The notes under the pieces were generated by a model, which saw nothing but the letters and a program-made list of their open reading frames with translations, had not been told where the DNA came from and did not search any database. Shown here piece by piece: positions 12,601 to 24,100 of a stretch of DNA of 29,923 nt (position 1 is its first letter; each line of letters opens with the position of its first letter). Origin of the DNA: Sperchopsis tessellata (lineage: Eukaryota > Arthropoda > Insecta > Coleoptera > Hydrophilidae); NCBI GenBank assembly GCA_033557685.1, contig JAWQRN010000421.1:1-29923 (forward strand), written 5' to 3'. Made by a program: the position numbers and the translations under genes.

Positions 12601-13648
12601 AAAGCATCAATGAATCATTCACTTTTGCAAGGAACATAAGGCAAAAAATCTTATTTTAACAAACATAAATGATAGGCAGGATTTTCCAGCTAACAACTGT
12701 GGTAGTCTTCTAGAGTTAATCACTAGTAATACGTAGATTTCATGTGTTTTCACATCTCTACTGTAGTTCATTGTCTGAAACTTTTCTGTCATTATTCTGA
12801 GATTTTTTTAATTAAAAATTAACAACCACTATAACTTTGATGTTATTATTTTTTAAATAAAAAAAGCAACATGTTTGACTTACAAAGATTGACGAATGTG
12901 CAAAGGAACGTTAGTGGTAAAACAAATTATATGATAAAATTTTTTATTTACGCGCAAGTCTTGAATTACATTAAAAAAATCCAATAAATAAGTTAAGTTA
13001 AAATTAATCATGTGAATAAAATTGTGAGTAGGCCGCCACAACGGTTTACAACCTCATTTTCATTCTTAGAATTAATCTAAAAAATAAGAAATATCACTAT
13101 TTACAAATTTCATAAATAAATATACAACACCTATATAAGAAATATATTAAAATGACATAGAACACAATGAAGTGCCTAAAATTATACAAAAATAACGCTT
13201 AAAATTATAAAAAAATATATAAATTAAAAAATGGCAGTCAACTCACTTAGAACGCTAAAACTTACTAGCAAAATCATTTCAACTATCTATAATAAAACCA
13301 TAAATTAACTAATAAATTAAAACTTACGTTTACAAATTAGTACTAGCAGATACTACAAACTATCTGACTTAAGACCATCAAAGGCCAAATTAAAAAAGAG
13401 TTAGTATTTTTTTAATTACTTTTTTTAAAGATTTGGAATATTTACTTTGTACTGTTGGTATTTTTATATTTTGAAAATGAGTGTTTTGAGATCATTGAGG
13501 CACTATTGTTAATAAATACATTCTAGTATGAAAAATTTACAATAACACAATTTTCGTACTATTGCTAATACTGTTCCATATTTTTTCTTTATACATGTCA
13601 TAATGCCTTGACTGGAATCAGTTACAAAACACCTGGTAACTTTTAATG
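6698..13648. other. AT-rich intergenic DNA including the probable Tet 3' UTR
   Basis: About 7 kb with no open frame of note on either strand and no recognisable RNA gene. The right end must contain the 3' UTR of Tet, whose stop codon is at 13651-13649. Reading leftward, possible minus-strand poly(A) signals are ATTAAA at 13416-13411 and AATAAA at 12948-12943; in such AT-rich DNA these occur by chance and cannot be chosen between. Short alternating AT runs occur, for example near 11811-11840. Confidence 0.45.
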
Positions 13649-15113
13649 TTATCCAAACGTACGTACTTCTTGATACGCTCCTGGTAATATACAAGGATAA
13701 ACTGGGAATAAGGTCGACATTGCCATCGTGGGCAAAGCTGGTGGCCGAAGCAGCATGTTATTTTCATAGGTACCAATAGGTTCGGTTTTAACATTGTTTA
13801 CATTCAAGTCTATATTGAGTTTTAGATTAAGTTTATCAGGGATATTTGCAATGGCAAGACTTTTCAACCTTTGTTTTTCCTCATATTCGTCACCCCCATG
13901 TCCTGGTTTGTTCATGTTTCGATGTTGATAAAATACAAGAGAGATTCTGGTTGGAGATAGGCGGTTGGGTTTTTTAAGGGCTGTTGTAGCATGAAGCTCG
14001 TGTCTAGCACACTCAAATAAGACACTACCATGGCCTAAGGCTATGGCAACACCTCCCATTTGAGAATCTCGAAACGCTTCTGCGTTATCGATGATGCTTT
14101 TCACTTCACCTATTCGATCAGAGCTTGGCAATTCGGAAGTTGAAGATGGTTTGCCTTCTGATTTAGCTGGGTTCTCTTGAGGGTTAAGTGGACTTATCAG
14201 TGGGTTAACTGGGGTTAGCTGTGGGGTAACTGGACTTGGAAATGGACTGAGATTTGGTTGGTTAAAGTTTGAATTACTGTAAGGATTATATGGAGAATAA
14301 CTTGGAGTATTTTGCAGAGGATAATCATCAAATGGATTGAAGGTATTATATTGATGATCTGTAAATTTGTCATATGGAGGTGTAAGAAATAAACTTTCAC
14401 ATTCGGTTTTCATAGACACTCGATTGGGACTTAACGAAGCATGTAATTCACTTTTTATGGACATAGGCATAGGGGTTGGCGCTGTACGGTACTCAGGTTG
14501 AAAAGGCATCACCATTCTTGGTACGCTAAAAGGCAGCTGAGGATTCATTGAGGTACAATTGTTACTACTCAAAACCTTGTAAGGTGGTAATGGAGGGTTA
14601 TTATAGTATGGATTATAATATGGATTCGGAGCATATTCTGTTTTCAGTTGAGCTTCAGGATATGTTAATTTAAAGGCAGTATTATGATTCGATACTGAAG
14701 AAGAATTATAAATGGAAGGTCCATAATTCGCATGAGGCCTAATTTCCGGCATCGTTGGATACAAGTTTACATTTTCTTTGGGATACGGAAATGAGGCCTC
14801 TGCGTTATGATAGTAAACATTAGAGCTATCAAGGTTTCTTTGATCGTTGATGTTGTGTCCCATAAAACTATTAGGCTTATCTAATACTGTGCTAGATATA
14901 TGGTTGCTTTGTACTTGTTGATCACGTATATTGAAGTTATTGGATTGTGGCAGTCTGTAGTACGATGTTTGCAAATCTGGATTAAAGTTAAAAAATAGTG
15001 GTGGAGCCTCTTTTTTGATGGGAGACCCTTTCGATTTTGGATTATCATCTTTTCTTTTCTTACGGCGACATGTCTCTAACGGTGTGGATCTAACTCGGAC
15101 TTCGCATTCGTAC
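13649..15113 (-). CDS. Tet: Tet last exon: disordered insert, second half of catalytic domain, C-terminus
   Basis: The acceptor AG at 15115-15114 completes a split Arg codon, then reads YECEVRVRSTPLETCRRKKR. The cluster CRRKKRK is a likely nuclear localisation signal at the start of the TET low-complexity insert. About 330 residues follow, rich in Pro, Tyr, Asn and Ser (many NPY/PYN repeats, for example near 14610-14640). The beta-helix then resumes with MGGVAIALGHGSVLFECARH. The distal iron ligand is the His of ELHATT (codon 13993-13991), and the 2-oxoglutarate Arg is in PTRISLVFYQH (codon 13948-13946). A polar tail of about 80 residues ends at TAA 13651-13649. The exon encodes 487 complete codons before the stop. 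Five psi-K-x-E motifs lie in it (IKKE, LKTE, IKSE, MKTE, VKTE). Confidence 0.96.
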
Positions 15114-18100
15114 CTAAAAATATATTGATATTAGTTAAAGGAAAAAACCATTTTTCACAAATAATAGATGATAAATTATTACAAAATTCAATGGTCTTTT
15201 AAATATATTCTGGAGTATTCAAATTTGTGTTATTTATCAACCAAATTAGTTTACTAGTGGCAATAGTAAAAAAATATTGTAAAAAAGTCGTAATAATATA
15301 TATAGACACATGAGAGCACTTATTAACAAACAAAATCATTAAAAAGTGTCCATTTGGCAGTTCAAACAGTTGAAAGTTGTATGGTGTCAAATTAATTAAA
15401 AACCTTTTAACTTTTAAATGCTTGTATCGACTTTCTCTAAGTAGTTAACTGCTGATCTGTTGCTGTGTATCCTGTACCATGTAATCAATAATTACCCCTT
15501 GCCTTTTGTGTCATAGGAATTATTATCGTCGTGAGTCAGATGTTCCATCCCTTACATATATAACTCAGTTATATATACATGGCCGGAAGGGTCACTATCT
15601 TTAACATTCTGAAGAGTGGCTCACAGAGCCCAGTGCTAGATTGCCAATAACTATATTCTATTAAATGAATGCCTCATTCAAATGACGAGATGCATCCAGA
15701 ACAGCAGTCTATATGTCAGCCAGCTATGGCAACGCCAAAAGGAAGTCATTGTCTTCTAGCCAGTTTATCACAGACCATATTGACATGCATAATGTAGGCC
15801 ATCATGGAAAAAAAGTCGTTTTATCTATGTTACTCTTTAGGTAATTGGTACTAAAGCAGGCCTCCACAGTCAGTGCAGCCCAATTTATAACCTCCATACC
15901 CTTTTCTCTTGGGCTTTCTGTAGTAAAAATGGATACATTATCTGCTCATACACATTTACTTATTTTTATTGTTATTAGGTAAGTCTTCTATGTATATAAC
16001 AAACAATAATGGATCCAAATTATATCCTTATAGAACTTCATTAGATAAATCTGATACTTGATGTGGCAAATCCAGTAACTTGTGACTTGGTGAACATTTT
16101 TTAAATAATTCTTAAAGAGTTGCAATGGAACTCCTCTTATGCCTTTGTATTTTTCCTTGTCCAGTAAGATATGGTGATCGTTCCAAAATACCTTACTGAA
16201 GTCCAAACAGACTATCTTTGTTGCCATCTTTTTTTTCAAATGATGGAATTTGGAAAAAAGGTTGAATCTCACCAGATACATCAACACCCTCTGCTGAACA
16301 TGTTTTTCAAAAATCTGTGAGATCACTTATATAATTGCAATTGATCAATAACTCCCAAGTTCATACACATACTCCTTTTTGTGGATAAGACAACAAATGC
16401 CTACTAAAACAAATCCAGAAACTTGCTGATGGCTTGAGTTTTTTTCAAATTTTCTGTCCATACATCACAAATTTCACTGTCCACTGCTGGACATAGACCT
16501 CTTCTAGACGTTTTCCAAGTGTTCCTATCCTGTGCGGTTGCCACTCAATTTGTTGTGATTCTTTTTATACAGTATTTATAGTAGGTCTACCCTGATTTCA
16601 TTTGTCAGTGCTTGGTCTCCATTATAGTATTTTCTTCGTCCAATCTCTGTTGTTTATTCATGCAAGATGTACCATTCTTCTCCATTTCATCTTCTCTATG
16701 CGTGCTATGATATCCTCTACGCCTGTTCTGCTACGAATTTTTTCATTTCTCACCCTGTCTCTTAGGTTTAACCTACATTGCTATTTCAATCTTACACTGA
16801 GTTATTTGTAGTTTATCTAGTGTTATTCTTGTAAGAGTTAAAAATTCCACATCATAGGTCATGACTGGCAGAACTTATTGATTGAAGGCGTTTCTTTTTA
16901 AGCTGATTGGGACATCGTTTTTGAATATCTCTCGCAGCTTACTAAATACTACCCATCCAAGGGTGTTTCTACTAAGCAAATCTGGTGTTTAGTTGTCCCT
17001 GTGAATTCTAAGTTTGTGGCCTAAATAGATATATTTTTGGCCATTTCGTCAACTGTTATTAGATCACTAGGAACGAGATAGATTATTGATTTCGGTTTTG
17101 TATAGTTCATTTTTAAACCAACTTTTTTTGAAATGCTTTTTAGCTGCTGCATCATTTATCTGGTTTCTCCCAAGTTGCCCAATATAAGGACTATGTCATC
17201 TGTCATTTTCCCATTCTGGTTTCTTAAACGCCATGTTCCAGAACTACAAGGATACTTTTGGTAACATAGTGTTATCTTGTTTGGCGTCCCTTTTGATTTT
17301 AATTTTTTCGGTTGTGGTATGGAGCTATGGTGTTGCACTTACATTTTCGTAAATGTTCCGGATGATAACTGAATATTTGTGCACAATTTTTAATTTCTAC
17401 AAAGCTTTTACAATGGTATTCCACTCAATTATACCAACAGCTTTATGGAAGACTATGAAGATCAAGACTAAGGGAATATTATATTCTACAGATTTTTGTA
17501 TTAATATTTTGAGATATTGAAGGAGGTTGTTTGTGTCAAAGTCAGAGCAGAAGCTCTCTTGGTTGATACAAGTCGAATATCTCTTAGTTCATCATTAAAC
17601 ACAAAATATTTTCAACTAAGCTTTTTACATTTGAATGAAAAGCATGATTGAACCTTGGGCTTCTATTATAATTTAGATAGTTTGGGAGCACTTGCTATTG
17701 TTATAAACTTTGTTATAACTCTTTTGCGAATAACTTATTGATTTGACATATTCTTCAGCCTGTTTACACATGAGGACTAACAGCTTCTGACCATCGTGTT
17801 AAAATAATGCTGTGGTAATTACATTAGAGATGTTAGGTAATATTATGAAATTGATAAATATATTATCTATAATTTTCTTTTAGTTATAAATGTGCATTTC
17901 ATAGACTGTTTGAGTTAGTTGATGTAATAGATTATGTGGTATATATATATATATATATATATATTATATTGCTAGCAGGGGAAAACAGAACTCATTCGTG
18001 GTTTCATATTCATGAGTAGTCAGTAGTCAGTTGTTTTGTGTCAGTAATACCTGACAAAAGTGAACAGTGATTGGCAAAGTACAAAAGTATAGCACTTTAT

Positions 18101-21100
18101 TTTAAAAAATCTATGGTGAATTGTAAATCTATTTTTTAATTTTTACTGTAAAAGTTTGAACCAAAATTTAAAAATAAAGCAAAGCCAAACTACAAATGAC
18201 CTGCTTGACCTTAAATGAAAAATATGATTTTTGCTCAAAAATTAATGGCTCTGTGTTTATAAAATGAAACTTGGCTGTACACCTTGTAGAAAAGTCGAAA
18301 CGCTTGGAGTTAGAGAAATGAAAATGCATGATACTACAAAAGATAAAAATGATAAATGTACTTATGATGGCTTAAAAAAAATCACATATACAGAATTTTT
18401 ATTGGATCTAGAATTGAAATTATCTGAATTAAGTTTGAACCTCTAGGACAGCGACATGGACCTATACAAGGCAAATCAAAAAATAGAAATACCGGTATAA
18501 GTTTTTGAAGAAAGAAGATAGAACTTTGGACCCTGCTATAAATGCTCTATTGTTGCTGTACCTCCACTTTTGTGAAGTTTTACTTCATGAAGAAAGTTAA
18601 AAAAAGTTCAAATTGACCGAAATACATTTTATACAAAATTGAAAGAGACAATTAAAAAAGATTGTTTGACAGCAAAGATGTTGAGTTGGTCTCGCATATT
18701 TGATCAGAAACATTGGCCTGAAGGTATTAATACTCAACTGACATTTGGAGAAGTGGAAATTAGAAATATGTGAATAAGACTGCAACTAAATGAAAGTGAA
18801 CTGATTCAGGGATTCCGTGAATATATTCCCAAAAAGACATATCCAGAGAAACTGTTGATACATTTTTTCAAGTGAACGTGAATGTTGGTTTTCCCAGATG
18901 AATCTAATTGCTACCCCAACAAGACTTTTGTTGAAGACTAGGACATTTTTAGCACTTTTGTTCATCAAACTAGTCGTACTAATTCCAAGACATTTAAATC
19001 CTTCAAAGTACATTAATCTGTGGTTACTCAGAGCACGACATTTGGTCATAGATACTAACAGCAACGAGAAGATTTGTCGGGTGAATATTGGACAAAAATT
19101 TTCAATGTACTATTACTTGTACTTTTAATCTAAATACTTTTCATTTAAATTAAGATCTCAATACCATTATCTCAATACCAAGATGTGAGTTCCGGCACCT
19201 TTTTTCACAAAAAAGCACTGACAATATCTATTGAAATGTTTGTTGTAGTTAACTGAACAGTTTTAAAAATAAATCTTTTAGTTTTATATATTGCCTAAGT
19301 ATACAATGTTCCATAATCAATCTTTTAGATTATTTATAATTACAAATTTGTATATAAAATGAAAATATGTACTATGAATAAAACCACATTTTTCTTTCTA
19401 TAAAAGCAAATATATAGCCTAAGTGAAAAGGATTATTGAATAGATAAATACTAGTATCCAATACCTGGCTTACAAATTATATGGTACTGAGTGATCGACA
19501 AAATTTAAACTATCCCGTACAAAAAGGAGACAAGTGCATATATCCCCTTTTTGCTTTCTTCAATCTCATCATGTTCCTCATATCCTTCTTAACAAAATAT
19601 AATAAGCAATGACCTTACTACACTCCTCAGCTCAGTTCCATTGAACGTAGCATGACTTCCTACTAACAGTAATTTGGTCTACAGAAATAATATTTTATCC
19701 AAGTAAACTTCACCAAATACTCAGCCTATGTAGATCACTCAGTATATGAAAGGTTTTAGAGAAAAGTAGTGCAAAAAGTTGGCAACCCCATAGATAAAAA
19801 AGTGCAATGAATGGATGTGTCTACTACTTAAGTGCTGAAATTTGAAACAAATACTCAGTTTTAATTTAGTAAAACATATTAAATATTTCAAAAACAGGAA
19901 GGTTAAAAAAATCAAGACAGTAAAAGTTATTCTGATAAGACATTTTGCCCATAATTTTATGCCAGTTAAGGAGAGAATTAGAGCTTGAGACTGTGAGCTT
20001 TAGTGAACACTAAGAAGTTATTACCAATGTCAAATTATTAAAAAAAGTATGATGGGACTCTTCAAACTAGACCGATGGAATTGTGATTTGAGCATCAAAA
20101 AATTGAAAGATGCCACGATGCTTTTCCCAATGTATAGATAAATAGGGCTTGATTGAGAACATCTTTGGAAAATATCTCCAGTCTTCACCCAGTGATGGAC
20201 AGGTAGGTATAACCTGATGATGGTTATTATGATTCTGATGATGAAGGTGAAGTTCACATTGCATACAACTGTTTGAATACTGTAAGGATCAAACAAATAA
20301 AAGCACATAAATTAAAGTAATATCAAAAATAGAACGATGAAACGAAGTTTAATATAGATAAAAAATCTTACCTATTTAAAACTTCTATGGAGCCATTCCT
20401 GACTTTCTCATCCTGACATTCTTTTGAACCAAACTCATCAGTAGCTTCAATTGTATACAATGGTAGGACATGAAGTTGCTCATCATCTGGTTTCTTCAGA
20501 GTCCTTTCCTTTGTTAAGGTTACCACAATGGTGCATCCATTATTCATATTATGGGAGTCTTTGTGGGCATGTGCGCAAAAGTCCATGCAAGCCGTCACCC
20601 CAGAAAATGGCCTTCCGGTCTTCAATCCAAGACGACAATCAACAGCCTGTTCTTCAAATACACACTGGTTCTCAAAAGAATCCGGAGCTAGGGTCTTATA
20701 TAAAGGTGTTATATGTGTAGCCAAATTTTGCATACTTTTCTCAACGTGAAATTCTTCAGATTCTTCATTCAACCTGAACTTCCGAACAGCTTTTGATCTG
20801 GCGTATTTACAACCATTGTAGTACATACTCCAAGAACAGCCGAAAGAAAAGCTGGCTCCACATTTGTCAGGGTCTAGCCCTTGGCAGGCACAAGTTCTGT
20901 TTTCATTCGTTCCGCAACGTCTTTTGGTAGGCATTCCAAAGCGATTTAACTTGTCAGTGAGTAGCGAATATAAGCTGTCCGCATCCTCAGAAATAACACC
21001 CTCCCAAGCCACTATGCAGACTACGATGAAAGCGGAGAAGCAAAAATGTCCTTGGCGATGTTTCACGATAATAAGGTATTTTTCATTATAATCTTGGCGT

Positions 21101-24100
21101 CGTATAATCTGAAATAAAGATTATTAATTATTAATTTTGAAACTACATTAATTGAAAATAGGAATAAAGTACTACATTACCGTATTCCAATAACATATGC
21201 TAATTTGCCTTGGACTGTTCCAACAGCATTTTTGCCTTACGAAATCAAATCATATTTTGTGGAAATTTTAAACAATCTAAGATTTCATAGTTGATCTCAT
21301 TGGAAAATCCTGTATGGAATTCAAAGTTGATTTAGTAAATCCGGATAATAATAATAGTAGTCCGGATATAATTAATCAGGATAATGATACATGATTCATA
21401 ATGATACATAGTATATAATGAAATATAAGCATTTTTATAATGGGTTTTAAATTTTGATAAGGCATAAAATTAGGAAATTTTGTTTAATTTTCTTTGAGTT
21501 AATGACTGTTTTAAAAAAAAAAGTTGAAATAGTAATATGTATCAAAAACTATCAAAATTTGAGATCTAATAAAATATTGTATAGAAAAATTGACATGAAT
21601 GAATTCAAAGAGATTCATGATATAATTCCAAGAGATACAATATTTTGTTGTGGACAAATTACACTCTGGTGGGAATGGTATATTTATTATTTTATCGTCA
21701 TACGATAACCTATATACGAATTTTTCCTATATCAACCATGTTGGAGGTGTCTTAGTATACTAGTTATTTCGTTTTATTTGGCAAAAGAAGCATGTGACAA
21801 AGGAAAAACAAAAAATTGGTCCTAGGGTACCACCCACTAAATTTTCCACATGACTCAAAGTGTTAATTGATCATATACTCACCCATTTTGCCAACGGACA
21901 TCCTTCTGCAGTTCTCCCTTCTTTGCCTGTATATTTCACCTTTTCTATTCTCAATGCTTTGCCATTTACGCCAATTCTAGTTTCCAAGTCTTTTCGTAGA
22001 TTTATCAAACTACTTGAGCAACCTGAATAAACAGTTAAAAAATATTACTGGAATTTTTGTTTAAATTAAAGTTTCAATTACTTTTAAATATATAAAAGCT
22101 CAATTTCTTTTTAATATTTAGTTAGACAGTTGTCAATCAACAAATGCATTACAAAAATAAATCAAATCACGTTCTCTTAGTATAATTCTGAATGGAATTT
22201 GTGTGAAAAGAAAAATTAACCAAAGCAACTGGAGATTTGTCAGCTTGGTTTTAGAAAACCATCCGCATAACCATATAACTAACAAATTTAAAAGGCGGTA
22301 GCCATAGGTTTATGATTTTAAAATAAAAAAAAAAAATCAAAATAAAAAAATAATGCTCACCTAAATGAGTATAATAGCTTCCAGGTTCTGGTGGTAACTG
22401 ATCTTGAGGAAAGCATCCACAAGTTGGAATTTCCATGCCAACATTTTGCTTAATCTTTTCTTCGGCTTCCATATGTTGAATGAAAAAAGGATTGGGTTTC
22501 AATTCCGCTTTCATATTTGGAGGAATAATAGTACCTCTTTCATGCTTAATTGAATTCAGAATATTTGATTGGTCTTCTGCTATGTTAGTATTAGAATTAT
22601 CAACCCACAGAGGTTCTTGTTTTATCATAGGTGTAATGCCTTGTGGTGAAAGTGCGCACTGAAATTGTGGTGGAACTGGTACAACATTTTCATTATTATC
22701 TTTATTTGAATGCTCTATCGCTTCCATTGGAGTTGGAATATTTTGGATCATGCTATATTCTGTACTTTTGATCATTATATTTTCGGTTTTTTGGGTATTG
22801 ATATTTTCATTACTTTGTGTCACTTTTCTTCCTCCATTTTGTAACATTTGGGTTTTTTCAAAATTTTCTTGCAGTTTCTGCTCGTTTTGTTTTTGACTCA
22901 TGCTTATTTGTGGAGATGATTGAGGATCAAAAGATTCTAAAGGTCTCGCTTTATTTGTAAGAATTTCTTTAGAATTTGCTAACACTACACTTTGTTCTTT
23001 TTTGATATTAACCTGTTGTCCATTGATTGTTGCTATACTTTCATCAGATTTTTGTTGTGAATGATGTAATTTGTCTAGAGGATCTTGTGTTTGAAGTGAA
23101 ATGGAAGATACATTTTGTTGCTGATGCACAATTGCAGAAACACATTCTATATATTTGGGCAAATTTATACCAAACCTTTTTTGGGAGAATGTATCGTTTG
23201 TACTACTTTCTCTAGCATCGCCCAAAAGATTCTTTTGATTTGGTATTTCAAAAGGACCTTCTGTTTGTTTTAACAAGTTTTCAGTAGCACATTTTTTATT
23301 TGCATTAACATTTTGTGATAAATTTTTTTGACCAAATGGACTATTTTGAAAAGATGTCCCCTGCAGTTTTAATTTTTGCATTTCTGTCACATTTTTAGAT
23401 GAAATTCTATTATTATCCTCAGTTTCATTGGAATTTGTACTAACACTGTTGTCCGATGAAGGATTTTCATATTCAGAATCAATTTCAATCTTCACATTTT
23501 GTTGAACTGGTAGTCTATGCTCCAAATGTACTCTTGGTGATGAAATAGTAGGTTCAACTTTCTCATCGAGCTTTTGTACCGGTGATACTAAATGCTCTTG
23601 CTTTTTATAAGACTTTGGCGATGATTGTACAGCATTTTGTAAACTTTCACCTAGAGGTATACTTTCTTGAGTGTAACTCTGAACCATCCTTTGGTAATTT
23701 AAAATTGCAATATTTTGAGGTACACTTCCATCTAACCTCATATCCATTTGTGAGGAAGTTTGAGCTTGTGGAACTGGTATAGTTGGACTTTGCACAGGTT
23801 CAACTAATGATATATTTCCTTGTGCATAACTCTGTACTACAGGTGTCTCATTTCTTAAAGAAATCTTTTGGTAATTTGGAACTGTTATATTTTGAGGTAC
23901 AATTCCATCTATCCTCATACCCATTTGTGAGAAATGTTGAGTTTGAAGCATTGGTATAGTTGAGCTTTGCACAGGTTCAACTAATGGCACATTTCCTTGT
24001 GTATAACTCTGTACTGCAGGTCTACCATTTCTTGAAGGAATCTTTTGATAATTTGGAGTTGCAAGATTTTGAGGTAAACTTCCATCTAACCTCATACCAA

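Larger units (their letters stand above)
15114..20371 (-). other. Last intron of Tet, 5.26 kb, hosting transposon relics
   Basis: The donor is AG|GTAAGA at 20371 and the acceptor TTTTTAG at 15114, both on the minus strand, with phase 2 preserved across the junction. It contains two reverse transcriptase relics in the same orientation as the host gene and one hAT relic in the opposite orientation. The remainder (15114-15430, 17965-18263, 19126-20371) is AT-rich with no supported feature. The intron falls exactly at the point where the conserved first half of the beta-helix gives way to the disordered insert. Confidence 0.92.

Noticed and set aside
20451..21091. Plus-strand frames opposite the Tet catalytic exon
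   Set aside because: Antisense to a strongly conserved domain; composition is dictated by the Tet codons.
22251..22360. Continuation of the giant Tet exon frame past 22361 for about 36 codons
   Set aside because: It passes a good donor (TTAG|GTGAGC), becomes hydrophobic and A/T-driven, and skips the rest of the Cys-rich domain, which continues in the 22022-21883 exon.
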